Below are positions 7,823 to 17,159 of a DNA stretch of 64,000 nucleotides, piece by piece (positions within the stretch are counted from its first letter, which is position 1; every line of letters begins with the position of its first letter). This stretch comes from Acidobacteriota bacterium (GTDB taxonomy: Bacteria > Acidobacteriota > Terriglobia > Bryobacterales > Bryobacteraceae): positions 1 to 64,000 of the forward strand of contig QHXW01000028.1 in the NCBI GenBank assembly GCA_003223115.1, given 5' to 3'. Both the position numbers and the translations under genes were made by a program. The notes under the pieces were generated by a model. It saw only the letters and a list, made by a program, of their open reading frames with translations. It made no database searches and had not been told where the DNA came from.

Positions 7823-9046
7823 ATGAGACTGATGACTATAGGACTGGTGATCAAACGCAAGGAGCTGCTGCAAGAGGTAGAGTCTTGCTGCGCGCAACTT
7901 GGTAACCAGATCTTGGTTGAAAAAAACGATTGCGCTGCCTGGTCGACCTTTCAGGACTGGCTGCAGAGTTCGCAGCCGCAGATCCTGATCATTGACGTAG
8001 CCATCTTCCAGAACATCGTCTCAGACCGCATCCGGCAAGTGAAAGCGGCCTCGCCAAGCGCGATGATCATTGCGGTGAACACGTCATCTGAACCCGAGCC
8101 CATTCTGGAAGCCATGCGGGCGGGTGTCGAAGAATATTTTTACTTGCCGCTCCAAAAAGGCCTCCATGATGTGCTGCACCGCAAGCTGGATCAGCATATG
8201 CGTAATCAGTTCCTCACCAATGCAGACCGCAGGACTTTGGCCTTTCTTTCGGCGAAGGGTGGATGCGGCGGAACTACCATTGCCTGCCATACAGCGGTGG
8301 AACTCGGCAAACGCATGCATCAAACCGGTACGCATCACGTTCTGCTTGCCGATCTCGACGTTACCGGCGGCAATGTTCGATTCATCATGCGGGCAAAAAC
8401 GCCCTACTCGGTCCTCGACGCCATGGGTAATTCGCAGGGCCTGGACGTGGCAAGTTGGAATAAATTGATCTCGAATGGCTATCCCGGTCTCGAAATCATC
8501 TCGGGCCCGGGGCCGGTTCGCCTCGAGCGCATGCCGGAACAGCGCGAAGTCGAACGAGTGCTGAACTACGCGCGTTCGCGCTACCAGTGGGTGGTTCTGG
8601 ATCTGGGCTGCACGCTCACGCCCTACACCATGAACATCCTCGAGAGCATTAATGAGCTGTTTCTAGTGGCTTCACCGGATGTGCTCTCGCTCTTCCAGGT
8701 GAAACAGATCCTGCAGGAACTGCGGGCGAATGATTACTCCATCGATCGCGTGCGGCTGATTCTCAACCGGAGCGGCGAATACGACGAAAGTCTAGTCGCC
8801 GACGAAGCCAAGAAAATGCTGGGCATTCCAGTCCACCAGAGCATGCCCAATGATTACGCGGGACTCTCGGAAGCGTACGCGGAAGGCCGGCTGCTTTCGC
8901 ACGGCAGCGCGCTGAGAAAACAAATATCGGCCCTGACATCCTCCATCAGCGGCCTCGAAGACCAGGAGAATGTGAAGGACCCGAAGCAACACTGGTTCCG
9001 AAAGCGCCGTACGCCGCGGCTGACAGAGCAGGAAGCTTTGGGATAA
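7823..9046 (+). CDS. CpaE/TadZ-like MinD-family ATPase with receiver-like N-terminus
   Basis: 407 residues. Residues 1-125 resemble a response-regulator receiver fold. Residues 140-370 form a MinD/ParA-type nucleotide-binding domain with the atypical loop KGGCGGTT at 145-152, which lacks the canonical Walker A lysine, as in CpaE/TadZ proteins. A D-rich switch (LLADLDVTGG) and the VLDLG segment follow. CpaE/TadZ proteins localise the Flp/Tad pilus machinery at a pole. No other tad/cpa genes are in the window, so it may act with a distant cluster. It precedes a small ORF and a LuxR-type regulator, probably in one transcript. Confidence 0.85.
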   Translation: MRLMTIGLVIKRKELLQEVESCCAQLGNQILVEKNDCAAWSTFQDWLQSSQPQILIIDVAIFQNIVSDRIRQVKAASPSAMIIAVNTSSEPEPILEAMRAGVEEYFYLPLQKGLHDVLHRKLDQHMRNQFLTNADRRTLAFLSAKGGCGGTTIACHTAVELGKRMHQTGTHHVLLADLDVTGGNVRFIMRAKTPYSVLDAMGNSQGLDVASWNKLISNGYPGLEIISGPGPVRLERMPEQREVERVLNYARSRYQWVVLDLGCTLTPYTMNILESINELFLVASPDVLSLFQVKQILQELRANDYSIDRVRLILNRSGEYDESLVADEAKKMLGIPVHQSMPNDYAGLSEAYAEGRLLSHGSALRKQISALTSSISGLEDQENVKDPKQHWFRKRRTPRLTEQEALG

Positions 9047-9079
9047 ACGGAATTGATAACGCTGGAACTAAGGAGTGCC

Positions 9080-9247
9080 ATGATCTACCGACCTTCTATC
9101 AGACGCTTACTGCATCAGCTCTACCAGCGTAGAGCGGAGATAGATAATTTGATCTGCTTTTTTGAAAAACATCGAAGACGGAGCGCGCGCCGGCGCAACA
9201 GGTTGAAAGCGTTGCCTGCGGACGGCGTCCTCATCAGACGCAGTTGA
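9080..9247 (+). CDS. Small basic protein, unknown
   Basis: A 55-residue, strongly basic ORF (RHRRRSARRRNR in its C-terminal half) between the CpaE-like gene and the LuxR-type regulator. The ATG at 9080 is preceded by AAGGAG at 9070-9075, though with a short spacing. It ends 13 bp before the next start, consistent with co-transcription. No domain is recognised. It may be a genuine nucleic-acid-binding peptide or a chance frame. Confidence 0.42.
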   Translation: MIYRPSIRRLLHQLYQRRAEIDNLICFFEKHRRRSARRRNRLKALPADGVLIRRS

Positions 9248-9260
9248 AAGAAAGGACAAT

Positions 9261-9968
9261 ATGATTCGAGTTCTTATATTCACCGATCAACCTGTGCTCG
9301 CCAGTGGTTTTGTGAAAGCTCTGGCCAGCGCCGGCTTGGACTTATCCACCGCTGGCGACGTGGCCGGACACTCGGCTGATGCTTTGGCAGATGCTCCGCC
9401 CGACGTGGTGCTGTTAGACCTCACCGGCGAATTCACCTTCGAAACTCTGGCCGGTCTGCACACCCGCATTCCGGGCTCGAACCTGGTCATTCGCGTTGGT
9501 CCCATGTCGCGCGAGTTGATCTTCCAGGCGCTCGAGTGTGGCGTGCGCGGCATTCTGCCCGTAGGGCTCTCGCCGGAAGCGCTGGTGCAATCGCTCAAGC
9601 GGATCGCCGCCGGCGAAGTGCTGATCGAAGTCACCGATCCCGGCTTCGACACTCCTGGCGAAAAGCGCGTCAACTTCAGCGAGCGAGAGAAGCAGGTTCT
9701 CGAGCTGCTCTCTCAGGGATTGAAGAACAAGGAAATCGCGGGCGCCATGAATCTGGCCGAAGGCACCGTCAAGGTTTACCTCTCGCGCCTGTTCAAGAAA
9801 ACCAAGGTCCGCGATCGCTTCGAGCTCATGCTGTACCGCTCGCACGACCGCAAGCTGCTCAGTGCGTCAGAGTCGCGGGTTCGTAGTACAACGGCCACTC
9901 TGTCGAAGATGCCCGCCCCTGATTACACCGTCGCGGCGCCTGTCCGCGCCGAAGTCATCGCTGTGTAG
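9261..9968 (+). CDS. LuxR/NarL-type response regulator with degenerate receiver
   Basis: 235 residues: receiver fold (1-120), a LuxR-type DNA-binding domain (about 135-200), and a short Ser/Ala-rich tail. The phospho-acceptor aspartate may be kept (VVLLDLTG), but only one acidic residue is present in the first loop (FTDQP), and the conserved lysine after beta-5 is replaced (ILPVGLSPE). Phosphorylation is therefore doubtful. The helix-turn-helix is canonical (LLSQGLKNKEIAGAMNLAEGTVKVYLSRLFKK). No sensor kinase is adjacent. Position at the end of the PilZ-CpaE transcript suggests a role in surface or pilus gene control. Confidence 0.87.
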   Translation: MIRVLIFTDQPVLASGFVKALASAGLDLSTAGDVAGHSADALADAPPDVVLLDLTGEFTFETLAGLHTRIPGSNLVIRVGPMSRELIFQALECGVRGILPVGLSPEALVQSLKRIAAGEVLIEVTDPGFDTPGEKRVNFSEREKQVLELLSQGLKNKEIAGAMNLAEGTVKVYLSRLFKKTKVRDRFELMLYRSHDRKLLSASESRVRSTTATLSKMPAPDYTVAAPVRAEVIAV

Positions 9969-10017
9969 CGCGTTAATCGTCGAGAAGGCCGAGGCCCGCA
10001 CGTTATCATGAGATAGC

Positions 10018-10614
10018 GTGAAGCTGCTCATCTTCTCGGATATTCACAGCAATCACAAAGCGCTCGAACGTTTGATGGCCACCGACGCGGATTACTATTT
10101 CGCGGCCGGTGACTTGGTCAACTGGTCGCGCGGTCTGGATGATTGCGGAAAGATCTTGAAGTCGCGCGCCGAGAAACTCTACGTCATCCCCGGTAATCAC
10201 GAATCGGCCGATCAGATTGCCGCGTTTTGCGAGCGCTTCGGATTTCACGATTTCCACGAGCAGTCCATGACCGTTGGCCGGCATCATGTGGCCGGCCTGG
10301 GCTATTCGAGCCCCACACCGTTCAACACACCTGGCGAGTATACGGAGGCGGAATTGGCCAAACGTCTGGCGCGCTTCGAAAGCCTTGATCCTTTGGTGCT
10401 CATCTGCCACGCGCCACCCCACGGCACCGAGCTTGACCGCGTGCGCGACGGCCTCCACGCCGGCAGCAAAGCCGTCCGCGACTTCGTGGACCGTGTTCAA
10501 CCCGAATATCTTTTCTGTGGCCACATCCACGAAGCCGAAGGCATCACGGTCCCGATGGGAAAAACCAGGGCCACCAACGTCGGCAAGCGCGGCTATTTGT
10601 TAGAATTGGATTAG
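10018..10614 (+). CDS. Calcineurin-like metallophosphoesterase
   Basis: 198 residues with the complete metallophosphoesterase motif set in order: SDIHSN (D-x-H), AAGDLV (GD), PGNHES (GNHE), ICHAPPHG and CGHIHE (GHxH). These residues hold a two-metal centre that hydrolyses phosphomonoesters or diesters. The substrate cannot be deduced. The start is a GTG at 10018. Its stop lies 2 bp before the prfB ATG, so the two are probably co-transcribed. Confidence 0.85.
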   Translation: MKLLIFSDIHSNHKALERLMATDADYYFAAGDLVNWSRGLDDCGKILKSRAEKLYVIPGNHESADQIAAFCERFGFHDFHEQSMTVGRHHVAGLGYSSPTPFNTPGEYTEAELAKRLARFESLDPLVLICHAPPHGTELDRVRDGLHAGSKAVRDFVDRVQPEYLFCGHIHEAEGITVPMGKTRATNVGKRGYLLELD

Positions 10615-10616
10615 AG

Positions 10617-11751
10617 ATGACCATCGAAGAACTCGAACGGGAATATTCACCGCTCCGCGAACAGGCGTTAGCCGTGCGGAGCTATCTTTGACGTCCCCAA
10701 AAAGAAAACCCAGCTCTCAAAATTAGAAGAAGAGATCAATCGTCCGGATTTCTGGTCTCAGCCCGAGAAGAGCCAGAAAATCATGCAGGAGCGCAAACGG
10801 CTGGAACGGACTCTCGAGGACGATCACAAGATCGTTGCGTCTCTCTCCGATCTGGACACCTTGTTCGAACTGGCCCGCGAGGGCGAAAACGTCAACGGCG
10901 ATATCACGCGCGAGCTGAAATCTTTCTCCGAGGCTCTCGAGAGCGTTGAAACCGCGATGCTGCTGTCGGGCGAGAACGACGCCCGCAGCGCCATTATCAC
11001 CATCCACCCCGGCGCAGGAGGCACAGAGAGCCAGGACTGGGCGGAAATGCTGCTGCGCATGTATCTGCGCTGGGCCGAACGCAAGGCTTTCAACACCGTG
11101 ATTACGGACCGCCTGGAAGGTGAGGGCGCCGGCATAAAGTCCGTCACCTTCGAAGTGAATGGCGAAAATGCCTACGGTCTGTTGCAATCCGAAATCGGCG
11201 TGCACCGTCTGGTTCGCATTTCCCCGTTCGATGCGAATGCGCGCCGGCATACTTCGTTCGCCTCGGCGTTCGTCTACCCGCAGATCGACGAAGAAATTAA
11301 GATCGACATCCGTGCCGATGATCTCCGCATCGACACTTTCCGTTCGAGCGGCGCCGGCGGTCAGCACGTCAACATGACCGATTCCGCGGTTCGCATCACC
11401 CATTTTCCCACCGGTATCGTGGTTCAATGCCAGAACGAACGTTCACAGCACAAAAACCGCGAAAGCGCCATGAAACAGCTCCGCTCGCGGCTTTATGAGT
11501 TCGAGCTGGAGAAGAAGCAGGAGGCGGCGCGCAAGACCGAAGCCGCCAAGGCCGACATCAACTTCGGCAGCCAGATCCGAAGCTACGTGCTCGCTCCTTA
11601 CCGCATGATCAAGGACCACCGCACCAAACTGGCCATCGGCGACGTGGATCGCGTGCTGAACGGCGATATCGATTCGTTGATTCATGCCTACCTGGTATTC
11701 CGCAAGACCGGCAAGACGGTTAATAACGACAAGGACGATTTGCCCGAGTAG
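10617..11751 (+). CDS. prfB: Peptide chain release factor 2, programmed +1 frameshift
   Basis: Release factor 2, which recognises UGA and UAA and hydrolyses peptidyl-tRNA on the ribosome. Translation starts at ATG 10617 and meets an in-frame TGA at codon 25 (10689-10691) within CTT-TGA-C, the conserved autoregulatory shift site. Reading continues in the +1 frame from GAC at 10690, giving about 377 residues in total. The specificity tripeptide SPF (RISPFD) and the catalytic GGQ (GAGGQHVNMTDSAVR) are both present. A Shine-Dalgarno-like GGAG at 10678-10681 precedes the slip codon. Annotation without the shift would lose the first 24 codons. Confidence 0.95.
10678..10692 (+). promoter_or_regulatory. 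prfB: prfB +1 frameshift signal
   Basis: GGAG, four bases, then CTTTGAC. This is the Shine-Dalgarno-like stimulator, the CTT slip codon and the poorly terminating TGA-C context used by bacterial prfB genes for feedback control by release factor 2 level. Confidence 0.9.
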
Positions 11752-11807
11752 ACTTTTTCTCCGCGCCGAAGCCGGCGGGACAGGCGCAACGTGCATTCTT
11801 GCCTATC

Positions 11808-11878
11808 GTGGGACAGGCGTCGCAGTCGAAGATCCGCGACCTCCCGGGACCCGCGTATTATCCGGGCTTCCGCCTGTC
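11808..11878 (+). repeat. Dispersed palindromic repeat, copy 1 (about 71 bp)
   Basis: A short repeat whose ends are inverted copies, GACAGGCG and CGCCTGTC. A second copy in the opposite orientation lies at 31194-31265, about 90 percent identical by eye. An extra GGGACAGGCG half occurs just upstream near 11777. It sits between prfB and the hydrolase gene and carries no coding sequence. It resembles a REP/MITE-type element. Confidence 0.75.
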
Positions 11879-11914
11879 GTGCCCCTGTCGATAAAACGGA
11901 GGTAAGCTATCCGA

Positions 11915-13912
11915 GTGACCGTTCAACGTGCTTGCATTCTGGCGCTGTGCCTGGCTGGTCTCTCCCCGGCCGCTCTTCTGCGCATCGAGCTTTCTGAGCG
12001 TTCCGACGTGCTCGGCGGAAAATCGTTCGGTCCGGCGGGCCCCTATGAGCGCTTGATCGGCAAAGCCTATTTTGCCGTCGATCCGAGCAATCCTGCCAAC
12101 CGGATCATTTCCGATATCGATAAAGCGCCTCGTAACGAAAAAGGGCTGGTCGAATTCTCGGCGGACCTTTACGTGTTGAAGCCGCGCGATCCAGCGCATG
12201 GAAACGGCGCAGTGCTCTTTGAGGTGTCGAATCGCGGCACCAAAGGCATGCTGTCCATGTATGACCGGGCTGCAGGCGCACTCGATCCACGCACACAGGA
12301 GCAGTTCGGCGACGATTTTCTTCTGGCGCATGGTTACACGCTGGTGTGGCTGGGATGGCAGTTCGACGTGCCACGGCGCGAGGGACTGATGCGGCTGTAC
12401 GCGCCGATCGCGCGCGATGGTGAGCGGCCTATCACAGGCGTCGTCCGCTCCGAATGGGTGCTCGATCGCAGAGAGACCAGCAACTCTCTTGCGGACCGGG
12501 ACCATGTCCCATATCCCGCGCTCAACCCGGATGATCCGAAGCTCACGCTCACTGTTCGCGATACCAGGGAAGGCCTGCGTCGCGCCCTCCCCCGCGACAC
12601 CTGGCATATAGAGGACAGAGCGCGCGTGGTCATGCCCGCCGGCTTCGAGCCCGGGAAACTCTACGAACTGGTATACACCGCCCAGGATCCCGTGCTCGTG
12701 GGACTGGGACCTGCCGCGGTGCGTGACGTGATCTCATTTCTCAAGTACGGCGGCAACGATATCACCGTCCTCGGTGACCAGCGGAACTTTCTGAAACGCG
12801 CCTACGGTTTCGGGATTTCGCAGAGCGGCCGCTTTCTGCGCACGTTCCTTTACTACGGGTTCAACCGGGACGAGGGCAACAGGCGCGTGTTTGATGGCGT
12901 ACTGGCACACGTCGCCGGCGCCGCGCGCGGCAGCTTCAATTTTCGCTTCGCGCAGCCTTCGCGCGATGCCCACCCGTTTTTCAACACGTTCTATCCGACC
13001 GATATTTTCCCGTTCACTGATCTCGAAGAGACCGACAGCGAGACCGGAGTCACCGATGGCTTGCTCGTTCGCGCCATGAAGGATGCAGTGGTGCCCAGGA
13101 TTTTCTACACGAATTCCGCGTATGAATACTGGGGCCGCTCGGCATCGCTGATTCACACAACCATCGACGGTCTGAAGGACGCCACGATTCCGGAAACCAC
13201 GCGCGTCTATTTCCTGGCAGGCGGGCAGCACGGCCCTGCATCTTTTCCGCCGCCCAAGAACCACACCCGGAACATGACCAACCCGAACGACTATCGCTGG
13301 GCCATGCGCGCCTTGCTCCTAGCAATGGAGGGCTGGGTGCGCGAGGGTAAGGAGCCGCCGGCTTCTCGATATCCCAAAATCGCGCAAGACGCACTGGTGC
13401 CCCTGGGCGCGGTTCAATTCCCCAAAATTCCCGGAGTCAGTTTTCCCCAAATCATCCAGAAAGCCTATCGCGTGGATTACGGAACTGAATTTCGCACCGC
13501 GGGTGTCATCACCGTCGAGCCGCCGCGGGTGGGTCACGCATTTCCGATGCTATTGCCGCAGGTGGACCGTGATGGCAACGAAACATCCGGCCTGTGTATG
13601 CCTGACATTCAAGTGCCGCTCGCTACCTATACCGGCTGGAATCTGCGTACGCCCGACATTGGCGCTCCGGACGAACTGAACAGCATGCAGGGGTCGTTCA
13701 TTCCCTTCCCTCGCACGCGGGCGGATCGCGAGCTGCATCACGATCCCAGGCTTTCCATCCAGGAGCGTTACACGAGCCGGGCGGATTTCCTCCAAAAGAT
13801 CGAGGCCGCGGCCCGTGAACTGGCAGCCGGTGGCTACTTGCTGGCTGATGACATCCCGCACATCGTGGAGCACAGCGCCGTCGAATGGGATTTTCTGGGC
13901 GGTGCGCCGTAA
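11915..13912 (+). CDS. Exported alpha/beta hydrolase-domain protein
   Basis: 665 residues with an N-terminal signal peptide (about 1-20, ending PAAL) and a long alpha/beta hydrolase-type body common in Acidobacteriota. The nucleophile elbow is GISQSGR at about residue 296. A histidine in the GGQHG segment is a candidate catalytic residue. The substrate is unknown; related proteins are annotated only as alpha/beta hydrolase domain-containing. The start is GTG 11915, preceded by CGGAGGT at 11897-11903. It stands alone behind the palindromic repeat at 11808-11878. Confidence 0.8.
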   Translation: MTVQRACILALCLAGLSPAALLRIELSERSDVLGGKSFGPAGPYERLIGKAYFAVDPSNPANRIISDIDKAPRNEKGLVEFSADLYVLKPRDPAHGNGAVLFEVSNRGTKGMLSMYDRAAGALDPRTQEQFGDDFLLAHGYTLVWLGWQFDVPRREGLMRLYAPIARDGERPITGVVRSEWVLDRRETSNSLADRDHVPYPALNPDDPKLTLTVRDTREGLRRALPRDTWHIEDRARVVMPAGFEPGKLYELVYTAQDPVLVGLGPAAVRDVISFLKYGGNDITVLGDQRNFLKRAYGFGISQSGRFLRTFLYYGFNRDEGNRRVFDGVLAHVAGAARGSFNFRFAQPSRDAHPFFNTFYPTDIFPFTDLEETDSETGVTDGLLVRAMKDAVVPRIFYTNSAYEYWGRSASLIHTTIDGLKDATIPETTRVYFLAGGQHGPASFPPPKNHTRNMTNPNDYRWAMRALLLAMEGWVREGKEPPASRYPKIAQDALVPLGAVQFPKIPGVSFPQIIQKAYRVDYGTEFRTAGVITVEPPRVGHAFPMLLPQVDRDGNETSGLCMPDIQVPLATYTGWNLRTPDIGAPDELNSMQGSFIPFPRTRADRELHHDPRLSIQERYTSRADFLQKIEAAARELAAGGYLLADDIPHIVEHSAVEWDFLGGAP

Positions 13913-13925
13913 GGATTGGACTGTG

Positions 13926-14355
13926 TTACGCCGAACTCCGATGTAACACTGTAAATTCAGGACTGGCTGCAAGTGCGCGGTCGAACGTGACTGTGTCTGC
14001 GCACCCGGCGTTGCGAGCAATATTGCCGATCAGGTCATCCGCAAAGTTCGCCTTACCTATCTATCTAGCCGGAACTGTTCAATTTCAATACTGCGGCGCA
14101 CCAGGTCGTCGCGTTCGATAATGAAGAGATTCGTCTCAACGATCTGCTCGAGCGTGCGAATGACCTCAGCTTTTGGTTGCCGGTAGGTTCGGGCCAACAC
14201 CCATGCCGTTTCGCACAGAACCAGAATGGAAATGAACAGGGGGCTCCTCATTTTTCCGGCAACGTTCGATAAACCTCTCGGCGGCTCGAGCCTGTACGGG
14301 CTCATCAGCCGTCAGGTAGCGGACTAGCTAGGACGTTTGTATCGAGCGCCCTCAC
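13926..14355 (-). pseudogene. Decayed PIN-domain toxin (VapC type)
   Basis: Read through three frameshifts this is a complete PIN-domain ribonuclease, with LDTN, CETAW, ANFADDLIG and TVTFDR supplying the four acidic residues. The lesions are CTAG doubled to CTAGCTAG at 14324-14331, one extra base in a G5 run at 14239-14243, and an 8-bp insertion at 14057-14064 directly beside CTAG. Reversing all three restores one open frame of about 137 codons starting with GTG at 14355. That GTG overlaps the antitoxin stop by 4 bp. The gene is clearly inactive as it stands. Confidence 0.82.
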
Positions 14356-14715
14356 CGTTTAGCGAATCCGTCGGCAATCGCCTGGCTCATCTCTTCGATT
14401 GACGCGGGTTTGCGGCGCCGCGAACGCACCATTCCCTTAATTAAGCTCCCGCACGTCCCGGTTCCGTGGACGGATGATGACGGTTCCGCTAGCTCTCCAG
14501 GAACCTCGGTGCAAGTCGTTGGAAACAAAGAACCGGTCGAATAGAGGTTTCTGCCGCCAGAGACGTTCCCGCCAGGGACCGTCCGTTGCTTAGCTATAGC
14601 TAGAGGTGATCTCGAAATCCAGCCGGTGCCCCGTGCGGAGTTTCAAATAGTCCCGGATCTCTTTGGGGATGGTAATTTGCCCTTTACTTGTCAATGTCAG
14701 AGTGCTGGCGGACAT
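14352..14715 (-). pseudogene. Decayed AbrB/VapB-type antitoxin, split by a 111-bp insertion
   Basis: The N-terminal half has the SpoVT/AbrB DNA-binding fold ([20 protein letters not shown]) and the C-terminal half the toxin-binding tail (GTVIIRPRNRDVREL, then SIEEMSQAIADGFAKR). Between them lies an insertion from 14489 to 14603, bounded on both sides by CTAG. Removing one CTAG plus the insert restores the frame exactly across the junction. A stop also follows VREL, so at least one small indel affects the linker. The start region is duplicated (14708-14743). The gene lies directly downstream of kdtA-lpxK. Confidence 0.8.
14489..14603 (-). mobile_element. 107-bp insertion flanked by CTAG target duplications
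   Basis: CTAG at 14489-14492 and at 14600-14603 flank 107 bp that interrupt the antitoxin gene. Excision leaving one CTAG rejoins the coding frame without any other change, which supports a real insertion with a 4-bp target duplication. Part of the insert (14547-14584) recurs at 46187-46223 in the opposite orientation. No clear terminal inverted repeats were found. IS5-type elements duplicate YTAR targets such as CTAG, but kinship is only a guess. Confidence 0.65.
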
Positions 14716-14743
14716 GTTCCTTACTGCGGACATGTTCCTTACT
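14708..14743 (-). repeat. 18-bp tandem duplication over the antitoxin start
   Basis: Two perfect copies, 14708-14725 and 14726-14743, each carrying the AAGGAA ribosome-binding site and an ATG in the same frame. The upstream copy touches the kdtA-lpxK stop. Either ATG (14733 or 14715) could start the antitoxin. Confidence 0.85.
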
Positions 14744-17159
14744 ATTGATTATAGTCCTTACTTTGTAAGGCGCTGGAGGTCTTGAAGTCCTCGCCGCCAA
14801 ATGCCAGCCGGCTCCGGATGAGTTCGGCCAATGCCGCCTCTTCCTCCACGTGTATTCCGATCTTGAGCCAGTAAAGCCGCAGCGGCGCGAGCAGATCCTC
14901 CCAGCCCTCGCACAGATTGATCGAATCCTTTTCCGTAGTGACTATGGCCTCTGCTTTACAAGCCAGGAACTGGTCACGGAGCAGGCGGACTTCCCGCGTC
15001 CAATATTTGTGGTGATCGCTGAACTCCACCGTATCAACTCTGCGAATGCCCATCAAATCGAGAATGCACCAGAATGATTCCGGATTGCCAATGCCGCAGA
15101 ACGCTCCCGCGCGCGTGAACGGGGCCGCCTCCGTGGGGATCTGGTTTCCGTTCGCAGCGTCCACCCAGGATTTAGAAACCGTGTGCGCGCGAAAAATCGG
15201 AGCGTGCGTGTTATAACGCCGCAGCCTGCGTTCCAGGCTGGCTTCGGCACGGCAGCAGTCCACGCGCGTCATCACAATAGCGTCAGCCCGGGCAAGCGCT
15301 TGGAGGGGCTCTCGCAACCGGCCCAACGGAACCGGTGCGCCGCCGCCAAAGGGCATTAGCGCGTCGATGAGTACGACGTCGAGCTGGCGCTCGAGCTGCA
15401 CATGCTGAAACCCGTCGTCCAGAATCAACACGTCTACGCCGAAGCGCTCTTCGAGCAGCCGGCCACTTCGAAACCGGTCCTTGCCTATGCCGACCGGCGC
15501 CACACCCGATCGCAAGAAGATCTGCGGCTCGTCGCCCGAGCGCGATACCTTCACGCGAGCCCCCGGTTCCAGAATGAGGTGTTGCTCGAGTGAATGCCTG
15601 CCGTGCCCCCGGCTGAGAATGCCCGGCTTATGTCCGGCGCTGCGCAGAAGCTCGGCGAGATACAGGACAAACGGCGTCTTCCCCGTGCCGCCAACCGTGA
15701 TGTTCCCCACGCTCAGTACGGGCACGTCCAAGGTGCGCCGGCGCTTCAAACCCAAATGCCGGTTCCACGCGGCTCCCGAGCGCCAGACGAGCGAGAACGG
15801 CCACAAAAAAACCAACGCGGGCAGATGTGGACGAAACTTGGGCCAGGAATCTGCGGCCACTATCCGAATCGCCTCGAGGGCGCGAACCGTAGCTCCGCGC
15901 TCGGCCTCGGCACAAGCCCCCGCGCGCCGGCCCAGTTCCGTTGCGCGCCGCCGGTCTTCGAGCAGCCCTGCCAGGGCGTTTGACAGATCGCCGGGTCCCA
16001 TGATCTCGACGAAGGCCTGGCGCTTTCGAAATGCACTCGCAATATCGCGGAAATTCTCCATGTGCGGTCCGCAAATGATCGGCACTGAGAAATGGGCCGG
16101 CTCCAGGATGTTATGTCCGCCGCGCGCCGCGAGCGTTCCGCCCATGAAGACCACATCTGCCACAACGAACAGCCCGCCCAACTCGCCGATGGAATCCAGC
16201 AGTAAAACGCTCGGCATTTCCAGTGGTTTCTCGAGCGCCGAACGGCGTGTGAACCGGATGCCGGCTTGTTGCAGCTTGGCCGCCACCACATCAAATCGCT
16301 CCGGCTTGCGCGGTGCCAGCACCAGAAGCAGTCCGGATCGGCGCGACGCGATGTCGTGGAACGCAGCGATCACGGCGTCGTCCTCATCAATATCGCCCTC
16401 GGTCATCGGAGGCATGGTGCTGGCTGCAATCCAGACTTCAGCGGGATGCAGCCGCTCGATATACGCTCGCAGAGGCGAATCGCGCTCCAGTTCTCGGGGA
16501 ATGGAGTCGTACTTGAGATTGCCTGTCACCTGAATGCGTCCGGGAGGCGCGCCGATCGCCAGGTATCGCTCACGCATGAGGTCGTTCTGCACCAGAACCG
16601 CATCGGGCCAGTGTAAAACCTCGCCAAAAAACCAGCGGAACCCGCGATAACTCCGCTCCGTACGGTCCGAAATGCGGCCGTTGACGATTACCAGACCGCT
16701 GTTGATGCGTTTGACTTCCCGGAACAGATTCGGCCAAATTTCAGTTTCAACGATGATCACCATTAGCGGCCGCAAGGTCCGCAGAACGCGCCGGATGGCG
16801 AACGCGAGATCGGTGGGAGCGAAGAAAATGTGGTTTGCCACGTCCGCCAGCCGTTCGCGCGCGAGGGTGTGACCGGCCAGGGTGCTGGTCGACAAAAACA
16901 GGGGGGAGCGCGGAAATTCGGCTCGCAGCCTGCGCGCAAGTGGTTCAGTCGAAAGTACTTCTCCGACTGAAACGGCATGCAACCAGATCGATCCGGGAAC
17001 AGTCTGTCTGTAGGAACGGGATAAAAAGCCGAATCTCTGCGGCAAAGACTTAAAATAGGCGGGGTTGCGCACGCTCCGGAACAGCAAATATACGCAGAGG
17101 GCCGGGAGCGTCAACGCCTGAAGAAAGCGGTATACGAAATAAATGCCTTTTGTTTTCAA
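14742..17159 (-). CDS. Fused KDO transferase and lipid A 4'-kinase (KdtA-LpxK)
   Basis: A single frame of about 805 residues joining two successive lipid A enzymes. Residues 1-405 are KDO transferase: an N-terminal membrane anchor, the catalytic glutamate in [11 protein letters not shown], and the GT-B C-terminal fold with GGHNILEPA. Residues 430-790 are the tetraacyldisaccharide 4'-kinase with the P-loop VGGTGKTP and ILDDGFQH. LpxK makes lipid IVA and KdtA then adds KDO, so fusion may channel the intermediate at the inner membrane. The TTG at 17159 is the best available start; no ATG fits. It overlaps the 5' end of the divergent gene at 17143 by 17 bp. The decayed vapBC follows. Confidence 0.88.
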   Translation of the reverse strand: MKTKGIYFVYRFLQALTLPALCVYLLFRSVRNPAYFKSLPQRFGFLSRSYRQTVPGSIWLHAVSVGEVLSTEPLARRLRAEFPRSPLFLSTSTLAGHTLARERLADVANHIFFAPTDLAFAIRRVLRTLRPLMVIIVETEIWPNLFREVKRINSGLVIVNGRISDRTERSYRGFRWFFGEVLHWPDAVLVQNDLMRERYLAIGAPPGRIQVTGNLKYDSIPRELERDSPLRAYIERLHPAEVWIAASTMPPMTEGDIDEDDAVIAAFHDIASRRSGLLLVLAPRKPERFDVVAAKLQQAGIRFTRRSALEKPLEMPSVLLLDSIGELGGLFVVADVVFMGGTLAARGGHNILEPAHFSVPIICGPHMENFRDIASAFRKRQAFVEIMGPGDLSNALAGLLEDRRRATELGRRAGACAEAERGATVRALEAIRIVAADSWPKFRPHLPALVFLWPFSLVWRSGAAWNRHLGLKRRRTLDVPVLSVGNITVGGTGKTPFVLYLAELLRSAGHKPGILSRGHGRHSLEQHLILEPGARVKVSRSGDEPQIFLRSGVAPVGIGKDRFRSGRLLEERFGVDVLILDDGFQHVQLERQLDVVLIDALMPFGGGAPVPLGRLREPLQALARADAIVMTRVDCCRAEASLERRLRRYNTHAPIFRAHTVSKSWVDAANGNQIPTEAAPFTRAGAFCGIGNPESFWCILDLMGIRRVDTVEFSDHHKYWTREVRLLRDQFLACKAEAIVTTEKDSINLCEGWEDLLAPLRLYWLKIGIHVEEEAALAELIRSRLAFGGEDFKTSSALQSKDYNQ

